Positions 26,301 through 39,120 of a stretch of 64,000 nucleotides of DNA are shown here, piece by piece. The first letter of the stretch is position 1; each line of letters starts with the position of its first letter. A program made the position numbers and the translations under genes. Location: contig OZ024830.1 in the NCBI GenBank assembly GCA_964016985.1, forward strand, positions 14,837,033 to 14,901,032, written 5' to 3'. The notes beneath the pieces were generated by a model. That model had not been told where the DNA came from. It saw nothing but the letters and a program-made list of their open reading frames with translations, and did not search any database. This stretch comes from Anodontia alba (taxonomy: Eukaryota > Mollusca > Bivalvia > Lucinida > Lucinidae).

Positions 26301-29300
26301 AAAAACCCTAATAACTCCAACAGTTCGCAACAGACAGGCGCGCTTTTTATAGGGTTTATAGGTCTTAGAGAGGTATATTTCCGTGCCAAATTGTATGGCG
26401 CTGCATGCAGTAGAAGCAAAGATATAAGGACTGGAAATGCGTCCCTAGGTCTCGCCTGCTGAACAAAGAGATTAAAAGTCACTAAAGGTGACCTTCACCG
26501 ATCGAGCTGAAACTAGCACCAAACATTGTCCTAGTACCATAGTACATAAAACAATATTTGTCAGAAAATTCGGACTGTGCGTTAGTAAGTTATTAGGGGT
26601 CAAACATTAGAAAATATCAACTTTCAGGGGCCATAACTCGAAAAAGGGGCGATAAGAAATTTTGGGCACTTGGCCCCAGGGAGTCATTGGTCCAGACCTT
26701 TCGTCTGGCACCAGTTTCATCCCGATCGGTGAAGGTCACATTAGGCTCAAACTTGCAGTCCAAAGTTGGTAGGGGATGTCTGAAACTTTGACCCCTAATA
26801 ACTCGTCTGTTTTTCATCCGATTAAGCTGAAATTTGGAACGTTTGTAGAGCCCATCCATACAAACATGTCTGCACAATCCGGGATGCGGTCAATGGAATA
26901 GCACGTGCGCTATAGGGCGCCAAATATTCAATAAATAAACCTTTTTACGCCTACAGCAGCCAAAGGAAAGCACTTTCGGTGCTGCAAATTTATGCGCATG
27001 CGCAGATCATTAATGTCTACAAAAGTAAAGGGTAGTCAAGGAACTCGAGGCAAGCCGTCATGCTGAAAATGGGTCCTCAAATTTGCATTGCACCCTATGG
27101 GATTTTGGGCGGGAAACCGTAAAAACCCTAATAACTCCAACAGTTCGCAACAGACAGGCGCGCTTTTTATAGGGTTTATAGGTCTTAGAGAGGTATATTT
27201 CCGTGCCAAATTGTATGGCGCTGCATGCAGTAGAAGCAAAGATATAAGGACTGGAAATGCGTCCCTAGGTCTCGCCTGCTGAACAAAGAGATTAAAAGTC
27301 ACTAAAGGTGACCTTCACCGATCGAGCTGAAACTAGCACCAAACATTGTCCTAGTACCATAGTACATAAAACAATATTTGTCAGAAAATTCGGACTGTGC
27401 GTTAGTAAGTTATTAGGGGTCAAACATTAGAAAATATCAACTTTCAGGGGCCATAACTCGAAAAAGGGGCGATAAGAAATTTTGGGCACTTGGCCCCAGG
27501 GAGTCATTGGTCCAGACCTTTCGTCTGGCACCAGTTTCATCCCGATCGGTGAAGGTCACATTAGGCTCAAACTTGCAGTCCAAAGTTGGTAGGGGATGTC
27601 TGAAACTTTGACCCCTAATAACTCGTCTGTTTTTCATCCGATTAAGCTGAAATTTGGAACGTTTGTAGAGCCCATCCATACAAACATGTCTGCACAATCC
27701 GGGATGCGGTCAATGGAATAGCACGTGCGCTATAGGGCGCCAAATATTCAATAAATAAACCTTTTTACGCCTACAGCAGCCAAAGGAAAGCACTTTCGGT
27801 GCTGCAAATTTATGCGCATGCGCAGATCATTAATGTCTACAAAAGTAAAGGGTAGTCAAGGAACTCGAGGCAAGCCGTCATGCTGAAAATGGGTCCTCAA
27901 ATTTGCATTGCACCCTATGGGATTTTGGGCGGGAAACCGTAAAAACCCTAATAACTCCAACAGTTCGCAACAGACAGGCGCGCTTTTTATAGGGTTTATA
28001 GGTCTTAGAGAGGTATATTTCCGTGCCAAATTGTATGGCGCTGCATGCAGTAGAAGCAAAGATATAAGGACTGGAAATGCGTCCCTAGGTCTCGCCTGCT
28101 GAACAAAGAGATTAAAAGTCACTAAAGGTGACCTTCACCGATCGAGCTGAAACTAGCACCAAACATTGTCCTAGTACCATAGTACATAAAACAATATTTG
28201 TCAGAAAATTCGGACTGTGCGTTAGTAAGTTATTAGGGGTCAAACATTAGAAAATATCAACTTTCAGGGGCCATAACTCGAAAAAGGGGCGATAAGAAAT
28301 TTTGGGCACTTGGCCCCAGGGAGTCATTGGTCCAGACCTTTCGTCTGGCACCAGTTTCATCCCGATCGGTGAAGGTCACATTAGGCTCAAACTTGCAGTC
28401 CAAAGTTGGTAGGGGATGTCTGAAACTTTGACCCCTAATAACTCGTCTGTTTTTCATCCGATTAAGCTGAAATTTGGAACGTTTGTAGAGCCCATCCATA
28501 CAAACATGTCTGCACAATCCGGGATGCGGTCAATGGAATAGCACGTGCGCTATAGGGCGCCAAATATTCAATAAATAAACCTTTTTACGCCTACAGCAGC
28601 CAAAGGAAAGCACTTTCGGTGCTGCAAATTTATGCGCATGCGCAGATCATTAATGTCTACAAAAGTAAAGGGTAGTCAAGGAACTCGAGGCAAGCCGTCA
28701 TGCTGAAAATGGGTCCTCAAATTTGCATTGCACCCTATGGGATTTTGGGCGGGAAACCGTAAAAACCCTAATAACTCCAACAGTTCGCAACAGACAGGCG
28801 CGCTTTTTATAGGGTTTATAGGTCTTAGAGAGGTATATTTCCGTGCCAAATTGTATGGCGCTGCATGCAGTAGAAGCAAAGATATAAGGACTGGAAATGC
28901 GTCCCTAGGTCTCGCCTGCTGAACAAAGAGATTAAAAGTCACTAAAGGTGACCTTCACCGATCGAGCTGAAACTAGCACCAAACATTGTCCTAGTACCAT
29001 AGTACATAAAACAATATTTGTCAGAAAATTCGGACTGTGCGTTAGTAAGTTATTAGGGGTCAAACATTAGAAAATATCAACTTTCAGGGGCCATAACTCG
29101 AAAAAGGGGCGATAAGAAATTTTGGGCACTTGGCCCCAGGGAGTCATTGGTCCAGACCTTTCGTCTGGCACCAGTTTCATCCCGATCGGTGAAGGTCACA
29201 TTAGGCTCAAACTTGCAGTCCAAAGTTGGTAGGGGATGTCTGAAACTTTGACCCCTAATAACTCGTCTGTTTTTCATCCGATTAAGCTGAAATTTGGAAC

Positions 29301-29959
29301 GTTTGTAGAGCCCATCCATACAAACATGTCTGCACAATCCGGGATGCGGTCAATGGAATAGCACGTGCGCTATAGGGCGCCAAATATTCAATAAATAAAC
29401 CTTTTTACGCCTACAGCAGCCAAAGGAAAGCACTTTCGGTGCTGCAAATTTATGCGCATGCGCAGATCATTAATGTCTACAAAAGTAAAGGGTAGTCAAG
29501 GAACTCGAGGCAAGCCGTCATGCTGAAAATGGGTCCTCAAATTTGCATTGCACCCTATGGGATTTTGGGCGGGAAACCGTAAAAACCCTAATAACTCCAA
29601 CAGTTCGCAACAGACAGGCGCGCTTTTTATAGGGTTTATAGGTCTTAGAGAGGTATATTTCCGTGCCAAATTGTATGGCGCTGCATGCAGTAGAAGCAAA
29701 GATATAAGGACTGGAAATGCGTCCCTAGGTCTCGCCTGCTGAACAAAGAGATTAAAAGTCACTAAAGGTGACCTTCACCGATCGAGCTGAAACTAGCACC
29801 AAACATTGTCCTAGTACCATAGTACATAAAACAATATTTGTCAGAAAATTCGGACTGTGCGTTAGTAAGTTATTAGGGGTCAAACATTAGAAAATATCAA
29901 CTTTCAGGGGCCATAACTCGAAAAAGGGGCGATAAGAAATTTTGGGCACTTGGCCCCAG
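17387..29959. repeat. 820-bp satellite array, right block
   Basis: Continuation of the same head-to-tail array, about 15.3 copies. It enters at monomer position 685; monomer starts fall at 17523, 18343, 19163, then 19984 and every 820 bp to 29824. The unit at 19163 is 821 bp long because a run of four G has become five (19265-19269). The last unit is cut at monomer position 136, where repeat gives way to unrelated AT-rich sequence at 29960. No degenerate edge copies are seen: the last partial copy still matches the consensus, so the edge is abrupt. Confidence 0.97.
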
Positions 29960-30569
29960 CTGTAGCAGGTGAGACATATTTTTTATTTCTTAGCATTGTA
30001 GCCTATTGAGAAATTTAAAGGGGTTTATAACCCTCTACTAAACCTCATTACATGGCAGCAGTATTATTTAATCTCCCAAACTGATAACTTCCTAGAAAAA
30101 AAAAGAACACTTTTGTTTCTTAGCGCGGATGCATAGGTGGTCTTGGTCGAAGATGTTCGCGTATGAGATTGGACAATTTTCAAATCAAAAGAATCCGTAT
30201 GTCATATGCAAACAGTGAAGTTCCTAATCAGACTGCGCTGATCTGGGCTTAGCTTTCACTGTGCATGGATATATTTTATGCTGTTCAGTCCTATTATACC
30301 TGCATGAACTTTCTTCAGAAAAAAATGAATAAGAAATTACGACATAAGTTATAAAGGTTCTTGCTTGTTGATGAAATAGTCTTTTTGTAGAAAAACCTAT
30401 ATACAGATACAAGCTTCGAAAGGCATTGCAAAAGCTTGGCATATACTGAAATACTTGTCAGTATTTTATATGTGGTAAAATTGACAAAACAGATAATGTC
30501 AAAGTGATATTATGTTGAAGATCTAAGGAAATCAAAAACCTTGAGTGTAATTATTGCTCTAAAGATTTA
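29960..30569. other. AT-rich non-coding DNA beside the satellite
   Basis: Begins directly at the satellite edge. AT-rich, stops in all frames, and no repeat or gene recognised. Confidence 0.6.
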
Positions 30570-30688
30570 GTCCAGTTTTATATAGGCACAAAAAAACAGA
30601 AGTCAAGTTTTATATAGGCACAAAAACAGAAGTCCAGTTTTATGTAGAAACAAAAACAGAAGTCCAGTTTTATAGAAACAAAAATACA
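30570..30688. repeat. Short minisatellite, ~31-bp unit, four copies
   Basis: Four imperfect tandem copies of a unit containing GTCCAGTTTTATATAGGCAC followed by an A-rich CAGAA segment. The later copies have GTAGAAAC or a small deletion in place of TATAGGCAC. It is a local simple expansion with no coding content. Confidence 0.85.
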
Positions 30689-30784
30689 AGGAAGGTAATA
30701 TATGTAAATAAAACGCTAGCTCCGGAGTTAGGAGTATTGATCCAATATTAAGGTTTATAAATGATAAATTTGCTACTGGATTCT

Positions 30785-30900
30785 GTCGATGTCCATATTA
30801 CATTGAAACACTGCTTCTGATCTGTTATTCGAAGTTAAGCAACGTCCATCCCAGTTAGTATTTGGATAGGTGACCGCCTCAGAGCATGTTCAAGTTCCGT
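30785..30900 (+). pseudogene. 5S rRNA-derived pseudogene
   Basis: Aligns by eye along the full length of a metazoan 5S rRNA. Recognisable segments in order are the 5' CCATATTACATTGAAA region, box-A-like GAAGTTAAGC followed by AACGTCC, and the box-C region GTTAGTATTTGGATAGGTGA with CCGCCT after it. These form the internal Pol III control region, and a long T run follows at about 30902, resembling a Pol III terminator. The 3' end has decayed: it no longer pairs with the 5' end, so the terminal helix of 5S is lost. Several conserved central bases also differ. It is therefore read as a dispersed 5S pseudogene, or the head of a 5S-derived SINE, not a working rRNA gene. No tandem 5S array is present. 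Confidence 0.82.
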
Positions 30901-32641
30901 ATTTTTTTTTTTTTTCATTTTTAGTTGTTGCTGCTTTATATAGCATTCAATATTCCTTTTTTTTACGATATTAATGAATTGACAGGTAATCGAAAACTAA
31001 AAGATTGTTTTCCTTGTGATACTAGATCGGACTTTTCTGTCTCTCTTTCCAATAAATCTTTGCATTTTTAACATTTCGATATAAGTTTCTCGCTGATTTG
31101 TATTACAGTTCACTTACCTCAAAATGAATAGTTCGCAGTTAATCCATTTGTGCCGCGCGTCCCATTAAAGGACATTGGCGAACATGGCAGACCAACATCA
31201 GACCATCATACACAAGAAATTTGTATAAACATGGTACCAGTAGAAAACTAACGACATATTCCTTATATCGAAATGAACAGGCCCCAAACATTTAGTGTAA
31301 ATGAGTCGACTCGGCATAAATGGTAATAAATCGTGACTTTGCTAGTACATTAGATATTTGTTCGTGATATAGAAGGAATAATACCAATCATTTTTTAGTA
31401 TTGCCTTCAACCATATTTTATACATCAATTATTTTGTTGTTGTTGTCGTTAACGGAAAACGCTCTATGAAATAAAAATCCTAGTTGAAATTCTATAATCA
31501 GCTCTTCGAGAGCTAAAATTGGGTTAAGTGCCTTATGGCAGCCTTAAAACTTCACTGTAGTGTACTTGTCCTGGTCTTTTGTAATCCTCACCCATTAAGC
31601 ACATTTGTGGATGTCTTTAAATTTATGCGAGGGTCGCTGATGAGGCGTAATTGGCCAAAACTAGCTTCACTGGGCCCAAAAACTTGATACTTCAGATAGT
31701 TTCAGTTGCAAGAGTCATTTCTTTTATAATCTGTATACACTTTCAAGTGAGACAACTGAGAAATTGTATCTCCCTTCTGAAAAAGAGGGCTGGTCTTAAA
31801 GAAAAGTATTTGCTCCTTCGGATAAATGCCTTTCCTTTTAGGGTAGACCATTTTTCAGAAAGGATTCAGTGTACAGTAAAGCAAACAAAAGTTGTCTGCC
31901 TCAGCGGAAGTGATGCAAAAAATCTACCAAGTGTATGGCTCCCTAAGATTGTCCGATGCATTCAAAAATATAGAAGATTTTGCCAGGTTTCTAGCCCGGT
32001 GATTTACCGTTGCAGTAAATGTTGCATGGCAAAGTCAACAAAACAAAGCCCATTTTCTATGTTAACGAACAGTAAAGGAATGATTTAATTCTCAAAGTAC
32101 ATTAATCGGACAACCCTCCAAAGTTCTTGTAATAGAAGATATCATCTGTACTCGACAACTGCAGGATTGTTTATCCAAATTGTTCGCATGCATTGAAAAC
32201 GACTAAATATCTTCCCCCTTGCTCAGGAATAAACGGATATCTGCTGTACAACCGAGCCTGGTTTCAGAAGCGATTTACAAACAAAGATAAACAAATAGAG
32301 GGTTGCATGACATTCCCTGATTTCATCTTGGATGCTGCTACAAGGTTGCGGTCGATGAAATGAGAAGCCGTACAAAACCAACAGGGGAAGCAGACAGGAA
32401 TATGTTAGAAGCATCAATACACGTCACTTCCTTCCCGATTTTTTTTTCGGCTGTGTCATTTTCAAAATATTATCCAAAGACGATCTGATTTGATTGTCAT
32501 AAAATCCCTCATAGTTTTTACAAGTGTACAGTGCTCCGATCCATACCACCATAATAACATAGCTTTTTACTGTTCATTGAGTCAAATCGCCATCATTTGA
32601 GCAAAGACATTCTCCTGTTTTCTTCTAAGTCTGTCCAAGAA
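30901..32641. other. AT-rich non-coding DNA
   Basis: Opens with the T run after the 5S-like copy. A 145-codon open stretch at 31651-32088 (+) begins at TTG, has no early in-frame ATG, matches no family I know, and is likely chance. I see no other feature. Confidence 0.5.
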
Positions 32642-34700
32642 AACAAGAGGACCATGATGGTTCTATATAGCTCACCTGAGCAAACAGATTTGCATACTTA
32701 CTATTGAAGTTTCAGCCAAGTTCACTGCTTTAAGATTTATGTATAAATTTTTCAGGAGTGACATAATTGACCTATAAAATGGAGTAGCAATGCTGTCTAT
32801 GGCAAGCAGTGCCTTTTTTAGTTCTAATCTGCTCTTCAACATTTCTATAAATAAAGGGAAAACAAACCCAGCCGTATGGGGTTCATGTTTTTGACACATC
32901 ATGGTGATTTGAATAATCTTGGCAGAGATTCATCAAAGAAACAATTCTGCTAAATTATATTGAAATCAGTCTAGTAGTTTCTGACGGGATTTTATATATA
33001 TCTATATATATATATATAGAAAATGAGCCCTGTCCCCTTGCGGCCATGTTTTTAAACGAATTATCGTGGTTCGAACAATCTCGAGAGAGGGTCACCAAAA
33101 GAACTTTTCTAACAAACTATATTGAACCTGGTCCAATGGTTTCTACGAGAAGAAAAGTTTTCAAATTTTATATATATATAGGGAAAATAAGCCCCGACCC
33201 CAGTGGCCAAATGTTTTGACGAATCATAATGACTTGAACAAGCTTGGTAGAGGGTCACCTAAGAAACATTTCTGCAAAATTATATTAAAATTGGTCTACT
33301 GGTTTCTGACAAGAAGATTTTTAACCTTTTATATATAAATATATTGGGAAAATAAGCCCCATCCCCTGGCGGCCACGTTTTTTTAAGAAATCATCATGAC
33401 TTGAACAATCTTAGAAGAGGGTCACCAAAAGAACATTTCAAACAAACTATATTGAACTTGGTCCAGTGATTTCTACAAGAAGAAAAGTTTTAAAATTTTC
33501 TATAGATATATAGGAAAAATAAGCCCCGCCCCTGATGGCCAAGTTTTTTGATGAATCAAAAAGCTTGACTAATCTTGGTAGAGGGTCACCAGAAACATTT
33601 CTGCAAAATTATATTGCAATTTGTCCAGTGGTTTCTGACAAGAAGATCATTAACGTTTTCTATATAAATATATAGGGAAAATAACCCCCACCCCTCTGAC
33701 GGCCACGTTTTTTGACAAACTATCATGGCTTCGATTCCTGATCATTGCCTTCCTTTCTTTTTTAACAATCTTGGTAGAGGGTCATCAAAGAAACATTTAT
33801 AATGAAACGTATTGAAATCTGTCCAGTGGTTTCTGACAAGAAAATTTTTAAAGTTTTCTATATAGATATATCGGGAAATCCGACGACAAGTTTGTTTAAC
33901 AAGTTATCATGGCTTCGATTCCTGGTCATTGCCTTCCTTTCTATTTGAACAATTATGGTAGAGGGTTATCAAAGGAACATTTATGATAAAATATATTAAA
34001 ATTGGTCTAGTGGTTTCTGACAAGAAGATTTTTAAAGTTTTCTACATAGATATACAGGGAAAATAATCCCCGTCTCTTGGCGGCCATGTGTTTTTACAAA
34101 TCATGACGGCTTGGACAATCTTGGTAGAAGGTCACCAAAGGAGCATTTCTGCCAAATAATTTTGAAATCGGACCAGTGGTTTCTGACAAGAAGATTTTTT
34201 AAGTTTCCTATTTAGATATACAGGGAAAATAAGCGCTGTCCCATTAGAGGCTATGATTTTTGACGAATCATGACGGCTTGAACAATCTTGGTAGACGGTC
34301 ACCATGAAAAACTCCTGCCAAATTATATTGAAATCGGTCCACTGGTTTCTGATAAGTAGATTATTAAAAGTTTCTAAATAGATATATGGGGAAAATAAGC
34401 CCCGTCCCTCTGCGTTTTTCTTTTTTTTTTTTTTTTTTGAGGATTCATAATGGCTTGAACGATCTTGGTAGAAGATCATCAAAGGAACAGTTCTGCCAAA
34501 TTATATTAAAAGCTGTCCAGTGGTTACTAACAAGAAGATCGTTTTTCTTTTGATTGCAACAAGAATCCTACATGGTCTTTTAACAATATTTAGCCAGTAA
34601 CATCCAAGGATCAATCCTGTGAAATTTGGTTAAAATTGGCTCAGTGGTTTAGACGGACGGTGAGTGATTGCAATTGCTCACCTTCGTCTATGAGCTAAAT
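32642..34700 (+). mobile_element. Tandem-core element 1 (AACAAGAG...GAGCTAAAT)
   Basis: Opens with AACAAGAGGACCATGATGG, then AGCTCACCTGAGC at about 32669, and a unique ~270-bp lead-in. The body (about 32940-34520) is roughly ten degenerate units of 160-180 bp. Each contains 'GGAAAATAAGCCCC', a 'GGCGGCCA' stretch, 'CTTGAACAATCTTGGTAGA' and 'GGTTTCTGACAAGAAGAT'. After the core come AGACGGACGG (34651-34660) and a closing inverted segment, GCTCACC...GAGCTAAAT, near 34676-34700. This resembles the tandem-core non-autonomous elements described in bivalves, such as the oyster pearl group. No transposase is present. The core is the same family as that of the element at 50.4-53.8 kb. Confidence 0.75.
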
Positions 34701-35865
34701 TTGAGTAGGTTAATTGATTTGCTCGGCATGACCTGAACAGTGTTGACTGGGTCGTAATACTCCAAATGAGATCAAACTCACATCAAAGAAACACCACGCC
34801 TTGCGCACATACACAGCTGATGAAATTTGACGTAACATGATCTTTGTACGACACGTATCTGCAAAGGGGCATTGAATTGTTCTAAATAAAACTCGGCGAC
34901 ATTCCTGCAGTAAGTGAACATTTCATACTACCGAGTGAAATAAAATGCAGGGTTGAACACTGCTTGCAAGTACTAGACTTCATGTATGAAAAACCAATTC
35001 TTATACATTGTTGTTTTTTTTTATAAGAACTTTCTTTTTTTTTTTAATTAATGTGCACCGTTAAATGCCTTTGTCGATCTCCACAACAGAATGCGCAGGT
35101 TGTTTTGGGTTTTCGCGTATTGCCCTTTTCATATGTTTCGGCTTGTTAAGCTGATATTCGTAGTATAGAAACATGTATCTGATCGCATATGTGAACAGAA
35201 AGCCCAGATAAGACTGCAAGACTGCGCAATCACATCACGAGGGCCTTCATTGTAATTACAGAATTATCGAATAATTGTCAAAAAAAATAATATAAAAAAT
35301 AAATAAATAAAAATACAAAATAACGTATTTCCCCCTATTACAACACCCCAGCTTAAGCAGTCGGTTTAGACGCATATCGGACACAGCAGAATACGGCGTC
35401 TGATGAGGGCCCCATCCAGCAGTTCTTTAAACACATCATCACATAAATATTTTCAAGTTTTAGGGCAAGTATATTAAGCGTTAAAATACAGTTAATTTAA
35501 GGTAAATATCGTCAAATAGAAAAACTCTGATCAGACTGCATAGGTGCATACATTGTATATTCTATACTTTATATGCTGATTTCAAGACAAATGTTGCAAT
35601 TGCTGTACCTGATGGTACCTGCATATAAATTCCAACACTCCTACTCTTTATACAAAGGTCACTGGAAATAATGGCCAATATGAAAAGCACGAGGAAGTTC
35701 CCAATGCTCAAATACGTTCTAGGCATACCAACAGCAGGAATTACAATCTGAGGAAGGACTTAGATCCCATCTCTGGCTGGTTTTGGATTTTCAAAGTGGT
35801 CGGCAGCTGGGCGCACTTTGCATCAGTCCTGTGATATTTAGGGTTTAAAAGACACCACATCAACA
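34701..35865. other. AT-rich non-coding DNA
   Basis: Homopolymer T and A tracts near 35015-35045 and 35280-35325. No gene or clear repeat structure seen. Confidence 0.5.
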
Positions 35866-37574
35866 AACAAGAGGGCCATGATGGCCCTGTAACGCTCCCC
35901 TGAGCAACATAGCACTTTGAGAACCTGAACTAGAACTGATCAAGGAAAACATTATTGACCTAGAAATCACCAAGACAAACATGTTGAGCAAGATTAATGA
36001 TTGCTTGAAAAATGTGACCACTAGAGTGTTAACAAGGTTTTCCGCTGATCTGGCCAGGTGACCTAGTTTTTTACCCTAGGCGACCCAGTTTTGAACTTGA
36101 CCTAAAAATCATCAAGACAAACATTTAGAGCAAGATTCATGGTAACTGCTTCAAACACGTGACCGCTAGAGTGTTAACAAGGTTTTCAGCTGCTTTGGCC
36201 TGGTGACTTAGTTTATGACCCCAACTAACCCCGTTTCGAACCTGACTTAGAAATCATCAAGACAAACATTTTGAGCAAGATTAATGATGATTGCTTCAAA
36301 AATTTGATCGCTAGAGTGTTAACAAGGTTTTTGGCTGATTTGGGCCGGTGACCTAGTTTTTCACCCTACGTGATCTAGTTTCAAATACATCCTAGAACTC
36401 ATCAAGACAAAGATTTTGAGCAAGATTCATGATGATTGCTTGAAAAATGTGACCGCTAGAGTGTTAACGTTTTCTGCTGGTTTGGCTTGGTGACCTAGTT
36501 TTTGACCCCCATGTGACCCAGCTTCAAACATGATCTAAAATCTACAAGACAAACATTTTGAGCAAAATTCATGATGACTGCTTGAAAAGTGTGACCGCTA
36601 GAGTGTGAACAAAGTTTTCTGTGGATTTGGCTGGTGACATAGTTTTTTACTCCAAGTGACCCAGATTCAAACTTGACCTAGAAATCATCAAGACAGACAA
36701 GACAGCAAGATTCATGATAATTGCGATAATTGCTTCAAAAATGTGCCCGCTAGAGTTTAACAATGTTTTCTGCTGATTTGGCCTGGTGACCTAGTTTTTG
36801 ACCCCAAGTGACCCAGTTTCGAACTTGACCTAGAAATCATCCAGACAAACATATTGAGCAAACATATTGAGCAAGATTCATGACGATTGCTTCAAAAATG
36901 TGACCGCTGGAGTGTTAACAAGGTTTTCTGCTGATTTGGCCCGGTGACCTAGTTTTTGACCCAAGTGACCCAGTTTCAAACTTAACCTAGATTTAATAGA
37001 GGCAAACATTTTGAGCAAGTTTCATCAAGATTGGGTCAAAACTATGACCTCTAGAGTGTTAACAAGTTTTTCCTTTGATTTGACCTGGTGACCTAGTTTT
37101 TGACCCCAGGTAGCCCAGTATTGAACTTGATTTAGATTTCATAAAGGCAAACATTCTGAGCAAGTTTCATCAAGATTGGGTCAAAACTGTAACCTCTAGA
37201 GTGTTAACAAGTTTTTCCTTTGATTTGACCTGGTGACCTAGTTTTTTACCCCAAGTAACCCAGTATCGAATTTGACCTAGGTTTCATAGAGGCAAACATT
37301 CTGAGCAAGTTTCATCAAGTTTGGGTCAAAACTGTGAACTCTAGAGTGGTAACAAGTTTTTCCTTTGATTTGACCTGGTGACCTAGTTTTTGACCCCAAG
37401 TAACCCAGTATCAAACTTGACCTAGATGTCATAGAGGCAAACATTAGCAAGTTTCATCAAGATTGGGTCAAAACTGTGACCTCTAGAGTGTTAACAAACT
37501 TGACGACGGACGACGACGGACAGATGGTGATGACAATAGCTCACCCTGAGCTTTTGCTCAGGTGAGCTAAAAAA
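35866..37574 (+). mobile_element. Tandem-core element 2 (AACAAGAGGG...GAGCTAAAAA)
   Basis: A complete-looking element. The 5' end is AACAAGAGGGCCATGATGG followed by CCC; GGGCCATGATGGCCC forms a near-perfect palindrome, and CGCTCCCCTGAGC follows. The core is about ten units of ~147 bp, each with 'CCTGGTGACCTAGTTTTTGA', 'CATCAAGACAAACATTTTGA' and 'GCTAGAGTGTTAACAAG'. The 3' part has a GACGACGGACGACGACGGAC stretch (about 37502-37521). A strong hairpin at 37538-37568 then pairs AGCTCACC...TGAGC with GCTCAGGTGAGCT, and GAGCTAAAAA ends the element. Some units carry a perfect TGACCTNNTGACCT motif. It is non-coding and probably moved by proteins supplied from elsewhere. Confidence 0.8.
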
Positions 37575-38375
37575 TAAGGTCTAAGACAAATGACAAATGC
37601 ATGAAATTTCGACACATGCTTAGTCTGCGATAGGGGACACAAGTAGTGACTTGTCAAATTGAAATGTTTCAGAATAAGCTTAAGTGCGTGATACTTTAAA
37701 AAACACACACAATGAGTTGAAGAATTATTACGAGCTATAATGTAAATATCAAATACAGGGCCACAGGTAGTGCAAACTTCAGCCAGTAAGGAAGAAAACT
37801 CTTCAGAGTCATTCAATATCTTTTATATGGTGTGCTTCTTTCAGGCTCTGAGACAATATAATTTAACTATTGTGAGGATGTCTTTCGAATAAATGGACAA
37901 CAAACCTGGGAAACAGGAGTTTGAATTTTTTGTCGATTGTTTACATCATTTTCTCCATTCAAGGGCACATAACTCATACCACATATCAAATAGCATTTAC
38001 AAAAATTCCCTCATAATTTTGCAATCTGCACTCTGACATTGACAGATACTTCAGCAAAAAATACAAATCTATTGTCTGATAAACGTTGTGGTTTCGCAGA
38101 TATGGGTCGTGTAAAATATAGAAACTTCACAAAGTGCAAATAGTGACACATTTTAGCATAGTAAGATAGCACGTGCAAGGTCCTTTTATAGTGCTAATAT
38201 GTCTACACAGCCTGCCAATATTATGCTCAACCTTTAGATAATATTTAATTAGGAGATCATAAATTGCAAATTAATCATTTTAGGTCTGCCTGGTATGCAA
38301 TTACCGCTCCCACTTTTAGGACACAATTCACATAAAACACACAGAACAAAGCTCCATTTGACAGTTTGTGTGTGT

Positions 38376-38406
<31 letters not shown>

Positions 38407-38930
38407 CGCAGGGAATAGATGGCCCCTGCCTAAGGCTTAATGTTTGCTGAATAGTATCGAAATCTGCTGACACCAGGAAAAAAACCTTCGGAAACCAGTC
38501 CTTTTAAACTTTGTTTTTACCTAAGTGTAGTTTATGTTATTCGTTAAGCGGGTGCTAAGGGGCGTATGGCAGTTTTACAAAATACAATGCTGTGATATGA
38601 AGAATCTCAGTAAGAATCTGATTTTTGTTCTTTGATGTGTTCGTTGTTCCCAAAGGCAACCTGTACAGACTTTGTTTTAAATGACTGCTTATGAAATGAA
38701 CAAGTTTGTTTCCTGTTTGCATCTTTATTTCCTTTTCTAGTACTAACCTCTGATCCTCATTGCCAGATCAATAATAAAGACACTGATCAGGCCTTCATTA
38801 CCTTCCTGTAAAATGGTTTTCATTCTTATTTGTGTGTTCATTGCTCCAAGTTTTTCCATTCAGAATCTACATAAAAATCAAAATCTAAAAGCCTCATATT
38901 ACAAATTATATAAACCTTTAGGGTAAGTCT
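37575..38930. other. AT-rich non-coding DNA
   Basis: No gene recognised. Contains a TG/G microsatellite near 38.4 kb. The open frames here are short and lack family features. Confidence 0.5.
38367..38406. repeat. (TG)n microsatellite followed by a 17-base G run
   Basis: About twelve TG dinucleotides run directly into a G homopolymer (38390-38406). Such composite tracts are slippage-prone, and the assembled length is uncertain. Confidence 0.95.
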
Positions 38931-39120
38931 GTAAAACAAAATGACCCAGCAAAGATTCAGATCAGCCTGGGCGTCTGCTCAGTCTGACCAGTCTTTGCTA
39001 TGCACTCAATGGGTAGCTGAGAACCTAACATTTCTTCATGCACACAGTAAAGACTGATGAGACTTGGCAGATGACCAGGCTGATCTGAGTCTTTACAGGG
39101 TGCAAAGGTCGTTTTGTTGG
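38931..39120. mobile_element. Foldback MITE, AGATCAGCCTGG family, copy 1
   Basis: Arms of about 45 bp pair with each other. The left arm reads GTAAAACAAAATGACCCAGC then AAAGATTCAGATCAGCCTGG. The right arm, read in reverse complement, gives CAAAACGACCTTTGCACCCT then GTAAAGACTCAGATCAGCCT. Small size, inverted arms and lack of coding capacity fit a miniature inverted-repeat element. Related copies are at 39.9 and 42.2 kb. Confidence 0.75.

Noticed and set aside
1..29959. CRISPR-like array
   Set aside because: Period is 820 bp with no short repeat and unique spacer pattern; the whole monomer is repeated and the DNA is eukaryotic.
31651..32088. 145-codon plus-strand frame, the longest outside the satellite
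   Set aside because: Begins at TTG with no early ATG, resembles no family I know, and lies in AT-rich DNA with no splice or promoter context. It could be a decayed exon, but this is not supported.
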